A program made the translations under genes and the position numbers. 6,085 bases of DNA. Source: Actinomycetota bacterium (GTDB lineage: Bacteria; Actinomycetota; Acidimicrobiia; Acidimicrobiales; Ilumatobacteraceae). Each line of letters starts with the position of its first letter. The first letter of the stretch is position 1. Location: assembly GCA_009704425.1 (NCBI GenBank), contig WLEG01000115.1, positions 1-6,085 of the forward strand, given 5' to 3'. The notes beneath the pieces were generated by a model. The model saw nothing but the letters and a program-made list of their open reading frames with translations. It made no database searches and was not told where the DNA came from. Positions 1 through 5,594 of this stretch are shown piece after piece.

Positions 1-360
1 CCCACATCGGTCGAGGTCGACCGCAGTCGCGAGGCCCAGCGCGCGGTGCTGGCCTTCCTGTATTCCACGCCCGCGTATCAGCGTTCCCTCGAGTTGTTCG
101 GATGGCCCGAACTCGGTCCGCGTCTTCGAACCATGACCCGCAACGGGGATTGGGGCTCGCTCGGATCGCTCATGAGCGACGAGGTTCTCGACACCGTCCT
201 ACCCGCCGGCACGTGGGACGAACTTCCCACGATCCTCGAGCAGTGGTACTCCGGTCTCGTGGACGGACTCTTGATCCAACCTCCCGACGACCCGGCTCTG
301 GACGCGCGTTTCGCCGAGACGTTGCGCGCCATCGGCTCGATTCGACCGCGACTCGGCTGA
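1..360 (+). CDS. LLM-class (luciferase-like) probable F420-dependent oxidoreductase, C-terminal part
   Basis: The frame is open from base 1 and ends at TGA 358-360; the N-terminus lies outside the window, leaving 119 residues. The visible stretch has the pattern I associate with the C-terminal end of actinobacterial F420-dependent luciferase-like (LLM) oxidoreductases: an arginine-rich helix, then FLYSTPAYQRSLELFGWPEL, a DWGSLGSLMSDEVLDTVLPAG segment, and a closing region (TILEQWYSGLVDGLLIQPP) resembling the last strand and helix of the TIM barrel. Such enzymes use reduced or oxidised F420 (sometimes FMN) for hydride transfer in the cytoplasm; the substrate cannot be told from this fragment, and the cofactor-binding residues are not visible. 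It converges on the next gene with no gap (stop codons at 358-360 and 361-363). The broad family is fairly sure; F420 use is inferred from family resemblance only. Confidence 0.75.
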   Translation, partial: PTSVEVDRSREAQRAVLAFLYSTPAYQRSLELFGWPELGPRLRTMTRNGDWGSLGSLMSDEVLDTVLPAGTWDELPTILEQWYSGLVDGLLIQPPDDPALDARFAETLRAIGSIRPRLG

Positions 361-870
361 TCAGGCGTTCGACAGCAACTCGTCGATCAACGGAACGAGC
401 GACTCGGCGTCCAGACTTCCTTGCACCTTGGTGACCTTGCCGTCCGCGTCGATGAACACCCAGGCCGGCTGGAACGGCACGTCGTAACGGGCGAACACGT
501 CACCCGCGACGTCGCGCAGGCTGGGGAAGGTCAACCCGTGCCGGGAGATGAAGTCGAGCATGAACTCGTCGGATCCGTTCCATGCGACCCCGTAGAAATC
601 GACCGATTCGCCGTAGGTGGTGTGGGCCTCCTCGACCGAGGGGGCTTCGACGTTGCACTGCGCTCAACCGGGTGCCCAGAACCACAACACCACCGGACGT
701 CCCGAGGCGGCGAGGTCCACGGTGGGCTCGATCAACAACTCGCTCGACGCGGAGGTCACCGGAGCCGACTGGGGCGCGGCGCCGGTGTCGGCGACGTCAC
801 TCGCGCACCCCGATGCGAACAACACGACGGCGAGCGACAGCCCGCACATCCAGGATCGCGCTCCAATCAT
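361..870 (-). CDS. Predicted selenocysteine-containing lipoprotein, TlpA/DsbF-like thioredoxin-fold (UxxC), with in-frame TGA
   Basis: Read from ATG 868-870 to TGA 361-363 through one internal TGA (664-666), this gives 169 residues. Residues 1-22 look like a lipoprotein signal: basic start, hydrophobic core LSLAVVLFA, then ASGC with Cys22 as the probable lipidated residue. A Ser/Ala/Thr-rich linker follows to about residue 55. The thioredoxin fold starts at GRPVVLWFWAPG, where family members continue with CxxC; here residue 69 is encoded by TGA, followed by AQC (Cys72) and NVEAPSVEEAH. Later come FYGVAWNGS, HGLTFPSLRD and the cis-proline loop VPFQPAWVFIDADG (Pro135 the likely cis-Pro), as in mycobacterial Mpt53/DsbF. 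Flanking sequence is intact in one frame without indels, so I infer Sec69 rather than decay. The likely role is thiol-disulfide exchange outside the membrane. The ATG overlaps the stop of the upstream EamA gene (ATGA, 867-870), suggesting translational coupling; the nearest purine-rich site (887-892) is about 16 nt away. The alternative is a nonsense mutation or sequence error (TGC to TGA). No selenium-insertion genes are visible here. Confidence 0.85.
625..645 (-). promoter_or_regulatory. Candidate bacterial SECIS hairpin downstream of the TGA
   Basis: Numbering the U of UGA as 1, the transcript can form CCUC (26-29) paired with GAGG (34-37) around a GGUC tetraloop (30-33). Below this, a bulged A38 is followed by C25-G39 and C24-G40, then a C-C mismatch and G22-C42. 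The apical GU is at 31-32. Bacterial SECIS elements lie inside the coding region just after the UGA, have a short stem with a small G-containing loop, and vary in sequence. As I recall it, the E. coli fdhF element also presents GGUC at its apex, at about position 22-25, so this one is some 8 nt further away. The structure was folded by eye; no energy was calculated, and this GC-rich sequence makes chance hairpins common. Confidence 0.5.
664..666 (-). other. In-frame TGA, predicted selenocysteine codon (Sec69)
   Basis: The plus strand reads TCA, so the gene strand reads TGA between GGT (Gly68) and GCG (Ala70). The codons after it give A-Q-C, so the motif is TGA-x-x-Cys, with the stop replacing precisely the more N-terminal active-site cysteine of the thioredoxin fold. 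Replacement of the redox-active Cys is the classic hallmark of selenoproteins. A random nonsense mutation would have little chance of landing on this codon while leaving about 100 downstream codons conserved and in frame. Confidence 0.82.
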
Positions 871-1775
871 GACGTCACGGTAGACGCTTCCTCGCGCGCG
901 GTCTCGGCGGAGGGCCGGGAGGCGTTCGTGACGATGGCCACCCCGACCAGAATGACCGGAAGCGCCATCGCCATGTTCACCGACACCGACTCGTCGCTGA
1001 ACACCACCCCCAACAGAACCGCGATGGCCGGGTTGACGTAGGCGTAACTCATCGCGAGCGGGCCGCTCACGCTGGAAATCAGATGGGTGAACGCCGAGAA
1101 GGCCACGATCGAACCGAACACCACCAGATACGCCACCGCCAATCCACTGCGAAGGCTCGGAGCCTCGACGCTCTCGCCCGACACCAACGACAGGACCATG
1201 AACGCCACCGCCGCGGCGGCCATCTCGAACGTCGTCGTCATCGGTCCGTCCGGCATGTCGATCCGTCGGCTGAGGGCCGATCCGAAGCTCCACGAAACGC
1301 AGGCCACGAACACCAGTGAGACACCACTCCAGGAACCGGACAGGCCGTCGTCGGCCACGAGTATCGCAACGCCTCCCATTCCGATGAACATGCCGACCCA
1401 CTGCATTCGATTGGGCCAGACCTTCCACAATCCACCCCACATCGCCATCATCATGGGCTGGATCGCGATGATGGTGGCCACCAGTCCGGAGTCGACTCCC
1501 CGATCCTCGGCCAACGTCACCATGCCGAGACCACCGATGAGCAACATCACTCCGATCATCGACGCGTTGCGCATCTGGGGACGCGTCGGCCAGGCATGGC
1601 CGCGCACTCGCAGGAAGACGGCCATCGCCACGGCGGCGACGACGAATCGACAGCCCTGCATGAAGAACGGCGGCAAGGTCTCCAAGCCGATCTTGATGGC
1701 CAGATAGGTCGATCCCCAGATCACCCACACCGCCGCCAAGGACAGCAACGTGAGACGACCGAACGAACGCGACAT
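867..1775 (-). CDS. EamA/DMT-superfamily membrane transporter (YedA-like exporter)
   Basis: A 302-residue protein, the usual length for a ten-helix drug/metabolite transporter made of two EamA repeats. The first repeat opens with AAVWVIWGSTYLAIKIGLET and LPPFFMQGCRFVVAA, closely resembling the start of E. coli YedA/RhtA-type proteins. The first half contains helices at about residues 8-28, 40-55, 72-90, 96-115 and 125-141. The second half repeats the pattern from about residue 150 and includes the conserved SYAYVNPAIAVLLGVVFSDE near residues 243-262. These proteins usually export amino acids or other small metabolites from the inner membrane; the substrate cannot be read from sequence. ATG 1773-1775 was chosen because GGTGAG (1785-1790) sits 9 nt upstream and the protein begins directly before helix 1. 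It ends in an ATGA overlap with the thioredoxin-fold gene and is probably cotranscribed with it. A functional link between exporter and selenoprotein is not established. Confidence 0.9.
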   Translation of the reverse strand: MSRSFGRLTLLSLAAVWVIWGSTYLAIKIGLETLPPFFMQGCRFVVAAVAMAVFLRVRGHAWPTRPQMRNASMIGVMLLIGGLGMVTLAEDRGVDSGLVATIIAIQPMMMAMWGGLWKVWPNRMQWVGMFIGMGGVAILVADDGLSGSWSGVSLVFVACVSWSFGSALSRRIDMPDGPMTTTFEMAAAAVAFMVLSLVSGESVEAPSLRSGLAVAYLVVFGSIVAFSAFTHLISSVSGPLAMSYAYVNPAIAVLLGVVFSDESVSVNMAMALPVILVGVAIVTNASRPSAETAREEASTVTS

Positions 1776-1835
1776 GAGGACATTCTCACCCACGGTCACG
1801 TGGCGCGGAGAATCCCCGCCGATACCGTACGCCTC
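1776..1835. promoter_or_regulatory. Divergent intergenic region with an imperfect inverted repeat
   Basis: This 60-bp gap separates the start codons of the EamA gene (minus) and the sugar kinase (plus), so promoters for both units should lie here or just inside the genes. I see no clear -35/-10 pair in either direction. An imperfect inverted repeat occupies 1802-1820: arms GGCGCGG and CCCCGCC pair at six of seven positions around a 5-nt AGAAT loop. It could be an operator or a short RNA hairpin ahead of the kinase, but in DNA this rich in GC it may be chance. Confidence 0.3.
1785..1790 (-). promoter_or_regulatory. Ribosome binding site of the EamA transporter
   Basis: On the gene strand GGTGAG precedes ATG 1775-1773 with a 9-nt spacer. 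It supports this ATG over in-frame GTG codons a little further upstream. Confidence 0.55.
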
Positions 1836-2789
1836 GTGTCCGAACACGGCGTCACGACTCCGCCCTTGTGCGTGCTGGGCGACTTCGCATGGGACGTCCT
1901 CATCCGCACGAACAGCGAGTTGCTGCGTGGTGGCGACACCTTCGGCGAGGTGATGCTCACCCCCGGTGGCAGTGCGGCGAACGTGGCCGTGTGGGCCAGT
2001 CGCTGCGGCACGGCCACCCGGTTCGTCGGCAAGATCGGTCGCGATCGCTTCGGCCAACTCGCACAGGAGGACCTCGAACGCGAACGCGTGGTGGCGCACC
2101 TCGTGGAGACCGAGGCCCACTCCACCGGATCGGTGGCCGTCTTCGTCGACCACACCGGACAGCGTTCGATGGTGTCGGGACACGGCGCCGACTTTTATCT
2201 CATGCCGTCGGAGTTGCCCACCGACGCCATCTCGTCGGCGCGACACCTTCATCTCACCGCGTGGTCGTTCTTCACCGATCCCCCGCGTTCGGCCGCGCGT
2301 GCCGCCGCGCGCACCGCTCGCGCGAGTGGCGCCACGGTCTCGTTCGACCCCGGTTCGTTCCAGATGATCATGGAGATGGGCGTGCCGGCGTTCCTCGGCG
2401 CCTGCGCCGATCTCGACTTCGACGTGGTTCTCCCCAACAAGGAGGAGGGTCAGGTTCTCACCGGCGAGACCTCAACCGAGGCCATCGCCGAGGGACTCAC
2501 CAAGATCTTCCCCGATGCGCTCATCGTGCTGAAGCTCGACGCCGATGGCGCCTTGGTGCACGACGGTCGGTCGAGCACGCACATTCCTCCGGCCACCAAC
2601 AACCTCGTCGACGCCACCGGCGCCGGGGACTCGTTCGCCGGTGCGTTCCTGTCGCACTACTTGGAATCCGGTTCACCGATCGACGCCGCCCGCTTCGCCA
2701 CCCGCGTGTCGGCGTGGGTGATCGAGCACATCGGTGCGCGGCCGTCGGCCGACGCCCGACTGCGTGGCCTGTTGTCGGGACCTCGCTGA
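1836..2789 (+). CDS. PfkB-family carbohydrate kinase
   Basis: A 317-residue cytoplasmic kinase of the ribokinase/PfkB family, which transfers phosphate from ATP to a sugar or related hydroxyl. The N-terminal strand is LCVLGDFAWDVL (residues 11-22). The first signature, PGGSAANVAVWASRCG, spans about 43-58, and KIGRDRFG follows shortly after. The phosphate/Mg motif NxxE is N201-K-E-E204 in LPNKEEG. The second signature DATGAGDSFAGAFL begins at residue 259 and contains the glycine-rich anion hole and the catalytic base Asp265. All key residues are present, so it should be active. The exact sugar is not clear; fructose, ribose or an adenosine-like substrate are all possible. The start is uncertain: GTG 1836 gives a normal length, but no good ribosome site precedes it (GGAG at 1807-1810 is 25 nt away). 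TTG 1866, GTG 1872 and GTG 1800 are alternatives. It is followed 13 bp later by the SDR gene, probably in one operon. Confidence 0.9.
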   Translation: MSEHGVTTPPLCVLGDFAWDVLIRTNSELLRGGDTFGEVMLTPGGSAANVAVWASRCGTATRFVGKIGRDRFGQLAQEDLERERVVAHLVETEAHSTGSVAVFVDHTGQRSMVSGHGADFYLMPSELPTDAISSARHLHLTAWSFFTDPPRSAARAAARTARASGATVSFDPGSFQMIMEMGVPAFLGACADLDFDVVLPNKEEGQVLTGETSTEAIAEGLTKIFPDALIVLKLDADGALVHDGRSSTHIPPATNNLVDATGAGDSFAGAFLSHYLESGSPIDAARFATRVSAWVIEHIGARPSADARLRGLLSGPR

Positions 2790-2790
2790 G

Positions 2791-2796
2791 AAAGGA
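2791..2796 (+). promoter_or_regulatory. Ribosome binding site of the SDR gene
   Basis: AAAGGA lies just after the kinase stop codon and 6 nt before ATG 2803. This fixes the SDR start against the in-frame upstream codons that run back into the kinase gene. Confidence 0.65.
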
Positions 2797-2802
2797 TCAC
2801 GC

Positions 2803-3552
2803 ATGGATCTCGGAATCTCCGGTCGTCGCGCGATCGTCACCGGCGGGTCCGGCGGACTCGGCCTCGCCACGGCCAAGGCACTGGCCGCCGCGGGTGTCCG
2901 CGTCGTCATCGTGTCGCGCGACGCGACGAACCTCGCGCGTGCGGCCTCCGAGTTCGCCCCGGGATCCGAGGTGGACACCTTGGTGGCCGACGTCGCCGAT
3001 CCCGAACGGGTCGTCACCATGGTGCGCGAGGCCCACGACATCATGGGAGGCGTCGACATCCTGATCGCCAACGCCGGCGGACCGCCACCGGGCACCTTCG
3101 CCTCCACACCGTTCGAGGCGTACGACGCGGCGTTGAAGTTGAACCTTCTCTCGACCGTGGCCATGTGTCGCGAGGTCGTCCCGATCATGCGCGAATCCCG
3201 CTGGGGACGCATCGTGGCCGTCACCTCCACGTCGGTGCGCGAACCCATCGAGCACCTCATCCTCTCCAACACCGCCCGGGCCGGACTCACCGGATTCCTC
3301 AAGACGCTCGCGCGCGAGGTCGCCGGGGACGGCATCACGGTGAACACTCTGCAACCCGGCCTTCATCTCACCGGCCGATTGGCGGCGTTGTATCCCGATC
3401 CCGACGCCCTGGCCGCCACCATTCCGGCGGGCTTCGTCGGAGACCCCGACGATTTCGGTCACGTCGCGGCGTTCATGTGCTCGACCCATGCCCGGTTCAT
3501 GACCGGCGTGTCGGTTCCCCTCGACGGCGGAGCGTTGCGCGGACTGCAGTGA
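2803..3552 (+). CDS. Short-chain dehydrogenase/reductase (SDR) with non-canonical active site
   Basis: A 249-residue Rossmann-fold protein, typical length for a classical SDR. The nucleotide-binding motif TGGSGGLG is at residues 13-20, an acidic VADVAD near 65-70, and NAGG at 90-93. The proline-glycine segment LQPGLHLTGR follows the catalytic region, and the C-terminus ends with the usual SVPLDGGALRG. It resembles FabG-type 3-oxoacyl reductases. The catalytic region is unusual: Ser142 of VTSTS is kept, but 13 residues later, where the Tyr of YxxxK belongs, there is Ser155, and the Lys is replaced by Arg159 (SNTAR). A known subgroup of BKR-like SDRs lacks the perfect catalytic tetrad in this way, so this is probably a family trait rather than damage. 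The reaction is unknown; NAD(P)(H)-dependent oxidoreduction is the default but is not assured. It is likely cotranscribed with the sugar kinase and converges on the mutase operon, with 3 bp between stop codons. Confidence 0.9.
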   Translation: MDLGISGRRAIVTGGSGGLGLATAKALAAAGVRVVIVSRDATNLARAASEFAPGSEVDTLVADVADPERVVTMVREAHDIMGGVDILIANAGGPPPGTFASTPFEAYDAALKLNLLSTVAMCREVVPIMRESRWGRIVAVTSTSVREPIEHLILSNTARAGLTGFLKTLAREVAGDGITVNTLQPGLHLTGRLAALYPDPDALAATIPAGFVGDPDDFGHVAAFMCSTHARFMTGVSVPLDGGALRGLQ

Positions 3553-3555
3553 CGG

Positions 3556-3963
3556 TCAGGCGCGCGCGGCCGCGACCCGTCGCACGACCTCGACCACCTG
3601 GTCCGCCGGCGCTCCCGGACCGAGAACCGCGGCGATACCGACGGCGGTGAGTTCCTCCACGTCCTGGTTGGGAACGATCCCGCCCAGCACGACCGGTATG
3701 TCCGATCCCCGATCGCGAATGGCCTTCACCACCAGAGGCGCCAAGGTCATGTGCGCGCCCGACAACATCGACAAACCCACCACGTCCACGTCCTCGTCCA
3801 CGGCGGCGGCGGCCACCGTCTCGGGGGTCTGGAAGAGTCCGGTGTAGATGACCTCGATACCCGCGTCGCGCAGGAGTCGGGCCACCACCTTGACCCCGCG
3901 ATCGTGTCCGTCGAGGCCGACCTTGGCCACCAACACGCGCAACGACTCGTCGTTCGAACTCAT
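3556..3963 (-). CDS. Small B12-binding subunit of acyl-CoA mutase
   Basis: A 135-residue cytoplasmic protein that is entirely a cobalamin-binding domain. The base-off/His-on motif DxHxxG appears as D18-G-H20-D-R-G23, with His20 the lower axial ligand to cobalt. It is followed by the nucleotide-loop serine motif S65-M-L67 and G94-G95 in VVLGGIVPNQD, all as in the C-terminal domain of methylmalonyl-CoA mutase and in free-standing small subunits such as IcmB. It should pair with the large subunit encoded directly upstream to form a radical 1,2-rearranging mutase using adenosylcobalamin. Its ATG overlaps the large-subunit stop (ATGA, 3960-3963), ensuring paired synthesis, and a strong ribosome site lies 9 nt before it. 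The sequence alone does not separate methylmalonyl- from isobutyryl-type small subunits; the large subunit decides that. Confidence 0.93.
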   Translation of the reverse strand: MSSNDESLRVLVAKVGLDGHDRGVKVVARLLRDAGIEVIYTGLFQTPETVAAAAVDEDVDVVGLSMLSGAHMTLAPLVVKAIRDRGSDIPVVLGGIVPNQDVEELTAVGIAAVLGPGAPADQVVEVVRRVAAARA

Positions 3964-5594
3964 ATCGTCGGCACCTCCACGTGACGACCGAACACCCCGG
4001 CCATGGTGTTCATCATCTCGCCCACCGTCACGTACGCCTGCGAGGCTTCGATCAGGGCGGGCATCAGATTCACCTCGGGGTCGACCGCGTCCTTGGCCAG
4101 ACGGTCCAGAGCGTCGCGCACCGCTTCGTCGTTGCGATCGGTTCGGACCTTCGACAGTCGCGCGCGTTGCTTGCCCTCGTCCTCGTTGGTGATCTTCAGG
4201 ATCGCCAGATCGTCGTCGTCGTTGCCTTCCAGGAAACGATTCACACCGACGACGACACGTTCACCCCGGTTGAAGTTGCGCTCCAGTTCGTAGGCGCTGT
4301 CGGCGATCCGTCCCTGGAACCAGTTCTCCTCGATGCCGGCGATGCATCCCTCGAGCATGGAGCCTCGACCCATCTCGTCGATGGCCGCGAAGATCTCCTC
4401 GGCGCGACGCTCCATCTCGTCGGTCAACGACTCCACGAAGTACGAACCGCCGAGCGGGTCGGCCACGTGGGCCACGTTGGTCTCGTACGCGATGACCTGT
4501 TGCGTGCGCAGCGCGATGCGGGCGGCCTTCTCGGTGGGCAGCGCCAGGGCCTCGTCCATGGAATTGGTGTGCAGAGACTGCGTCCCGCCCAGAACACCGG
4601 CCAAGGCCTCGATCGCGGTGCGGACGATGTTGACCTCCGGTTGCTGCGCGGTGAGCGAGACTCCCGCGGTCTGGGTGTGGAATCGCAACTGCATGGAGCG
4701 TTCGTTGGTGGCGCCGTAACGCTCCTTCAGCCAGCGCGCCCAGATGCGACGCGCCGCGCGGTACTTCGCTATCTCCTCGAAGAAGTCGATGTGCGCGTTG
4801 AAGAAGAACGACAGACGCGGGGCGAAGGAGTCCACCGGCAGGCCGGCTTGCCGCGCCAACTCGACGTAGGCGAATCCGTTGGCCAACGTGAACGCCAGTT
4901 CCTCGGCGGCCGTGGAGCCGGCCTCGCGGATGTGGTAGCCCGAGATGGAGATGGAATGCCACCGGGGCATCTCGGCGGCCGTGAAGGCCACCGTGTCGCG
5001 AACGAGCCGCATCGACTGCCGAGGCGGGAAGACGAACTCCTTCTGGGCCTGATACTCCTTCAGGATGTCGTTCTGCAGCGTGCCGCCCAGTTTCGCGCGC
5101 GGCACTCCGGCGTTCTCGGCCTGCGCGACGAACATCGCCAGCATCACCGCGGCCGGTGAGTTGATGGTCATCGACGTGGTGATGCCACCGAGGTCGATGT
5201 CGGCGAAGAGGTCGCGCATGTCGGCCAACGTGTCGATGGCCACTCCGCAACGACCGACTTCGCCGAGCGACATCGGGTCGTCGGAATCCAGACCGAGCAA
5301 GGTGGGCATGTCGAACGCGGTGGACAGTCCGTCTCCTCCGGCCTTGATGATCTCCTTGAACCGCCGGTTGGTGTCGATCGCGGTACCGAAGCCCGCGAAC
5401 ATGCGCATCGTCCAGAGCTTGCTGCGATACATGGACGCGTACGGTCCGCGCGCGTACGGATACTGACCGGGGAACTCGCCGTCTTCGGGGCCGTACACCG
5501 GCTCCAGGGGAATCCCCGACATGGTCTGGAAAGGTCCTTCGCGCAATCGGGACTCGTCGTACGCCTGCTGCCACTGTTGCCGGGGAGTGTTCAC
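3960..5594 (-). CDS. B12-dependent acyl-CoA mutase large subunit, isobutyryl-CoA mutase type by active-site residues
   Basis: A 544-residue catalytic TIM-barrel subunit without its own B12 domain, as in split mutases. Family landmarks run in order: SGIPLEPVYGP (26-36), YARGPYASMYRSKLWTMRMF (47-66), DGLSTAFDMPTLLGLDSDDP, GGTLQNDILKEY, SISGYHIREAG with catalytic His221, FAPRLSFFFNAHIDFFEEIA, GGTQSLHTNSMDEALALPTE and ADPLGGSYFVE. Aligned without gaps to human methylmalonyl-CoA mutase as I recall it, the substrate-carboxylate Tyr is Phe66 and the Arg is Gln184. Phe/Gln is the published signature of isobutyryl-CoA mutase (IcmA), which interconverts isobutyryl- and n-butyryl-CoA. I therefore infer that activity, linking valine or butyrate metabolism, over methylmalonyl-CoA. 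GTG 5592-5594 is the start: the frame upstream lacks family sequence, and the GTG overlaps the stop of the DCC gene (GTGA). GGAGGA abuts the GTG with no spacer, so reinitiation is likely. No MeaB-like G-protein chaperone is in the window. Confidence 0.9.
   Translation of the reverse strand: MNTPRQQWQQAYDESRLREGPFQTMSGIPLEPVYGPEDGEFPGQYPYARGPYASMYRSKLWTMRMFAGFGTAIDTNRRFKEIIKAGGDGLSTAFDMPTLLGLDSDDPMSLGEVGRCGVAIDTLADMRDLFADIDLGGITTSMTINSPAAVMLAMFVAQAENAGVPRAKLGGTLQNDILKEYQAQKEFVFPPRQSMRLVRDTVAFTAAEMPRWHSISISGYHIREAGSTAAEELAFTLANGFAYVELARQAGLPVDSFAPRLSFFFNAHIDFFEEIAKYRAARRIWARWLKERYGATNERSMQLRFHTQTAGVSLTAQQPEVNIVRTAIEALAGVLGGTQSLHTNSMDEALALPTEKAARIALRTQQVIAYETNVAHVADPLGGSYFVESLTDEMERRAEEIFAAIDEMGRGSMLEGCIAGIEENWFQGRIADSAYELERNFNRGERVVVGVNRFLEGNDDDDLAILKITNEDEGKQRARLSKVRTDRNDEAVRDALDRLAKDAVDPEVNLMPALIEASQAYVTVGEMMNTMAGVFGRHVEVPTI
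3973..3978 (-). promoter_or_regulatory. Ribosome binding site of the small mutase subunit
   Basis: On the gene strand GGAGGT lies within the last codons of the large subunit, 9 nt before ATG 3963-3961. The small subunit may therefore be initiated independently as well as by coupling. Confidence 0.65.

Noticed and set aside
353..370. Terminator between the first two convergent genes
   Set aside because: The stop codons abut and only a TGATCA 6-mer palindrome is present; there is no stem with a T-run.
361..561. Separate 66-residue gene starting at ATG 561
   Set aside because: It is the C-terminal part of the thioredoxin fold, in the same frame as the upstream part, and lacks the active site; it is better explained as the distal half of the TGA-containing gene.
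664..666. Pseudogene by nonsense mutation
   Set aside because: Not excluded, but disfavoured: the stop falls exactly on the active-site Cys codon, there is no frameshift, and the sequence after it keeps family motifs to the end.
870..877. Palindrome TGACGTCA at the selenoprotein start
   Set aside because: An 8-bp palindrome inside the coding end of the EamA gene is readily expected by chance and has no nearby partner site.
664..1728. Long minus-strand open frame running from the thioredoxin gene back across the EamA gene
   Set aside because: Only its last 68 codons (from 870) are protein-like; the rest is an arginine/glycine-rich shadow of the EamA coding sequence, which has clear helices in the other frame.
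1868..3064. Long plus-strand open frame over the kinase and SDR
   Set aside because: Composition is arginine-rich with no recognisable motif; it overlaps two genes that have complete family signatures.
3549..3560. Terminator between the SDR and the small mutase subunit
   Set aside because: Only 3 bp separate the genes and no hairpin with a T-tract is seen on either strand.
3981..5159. Plus-strand open frame antisense to the mutase large subunit
   Set aside because: It is the GC-rich antisense shadow of a strongly conserved gene and shows no domain of its own.
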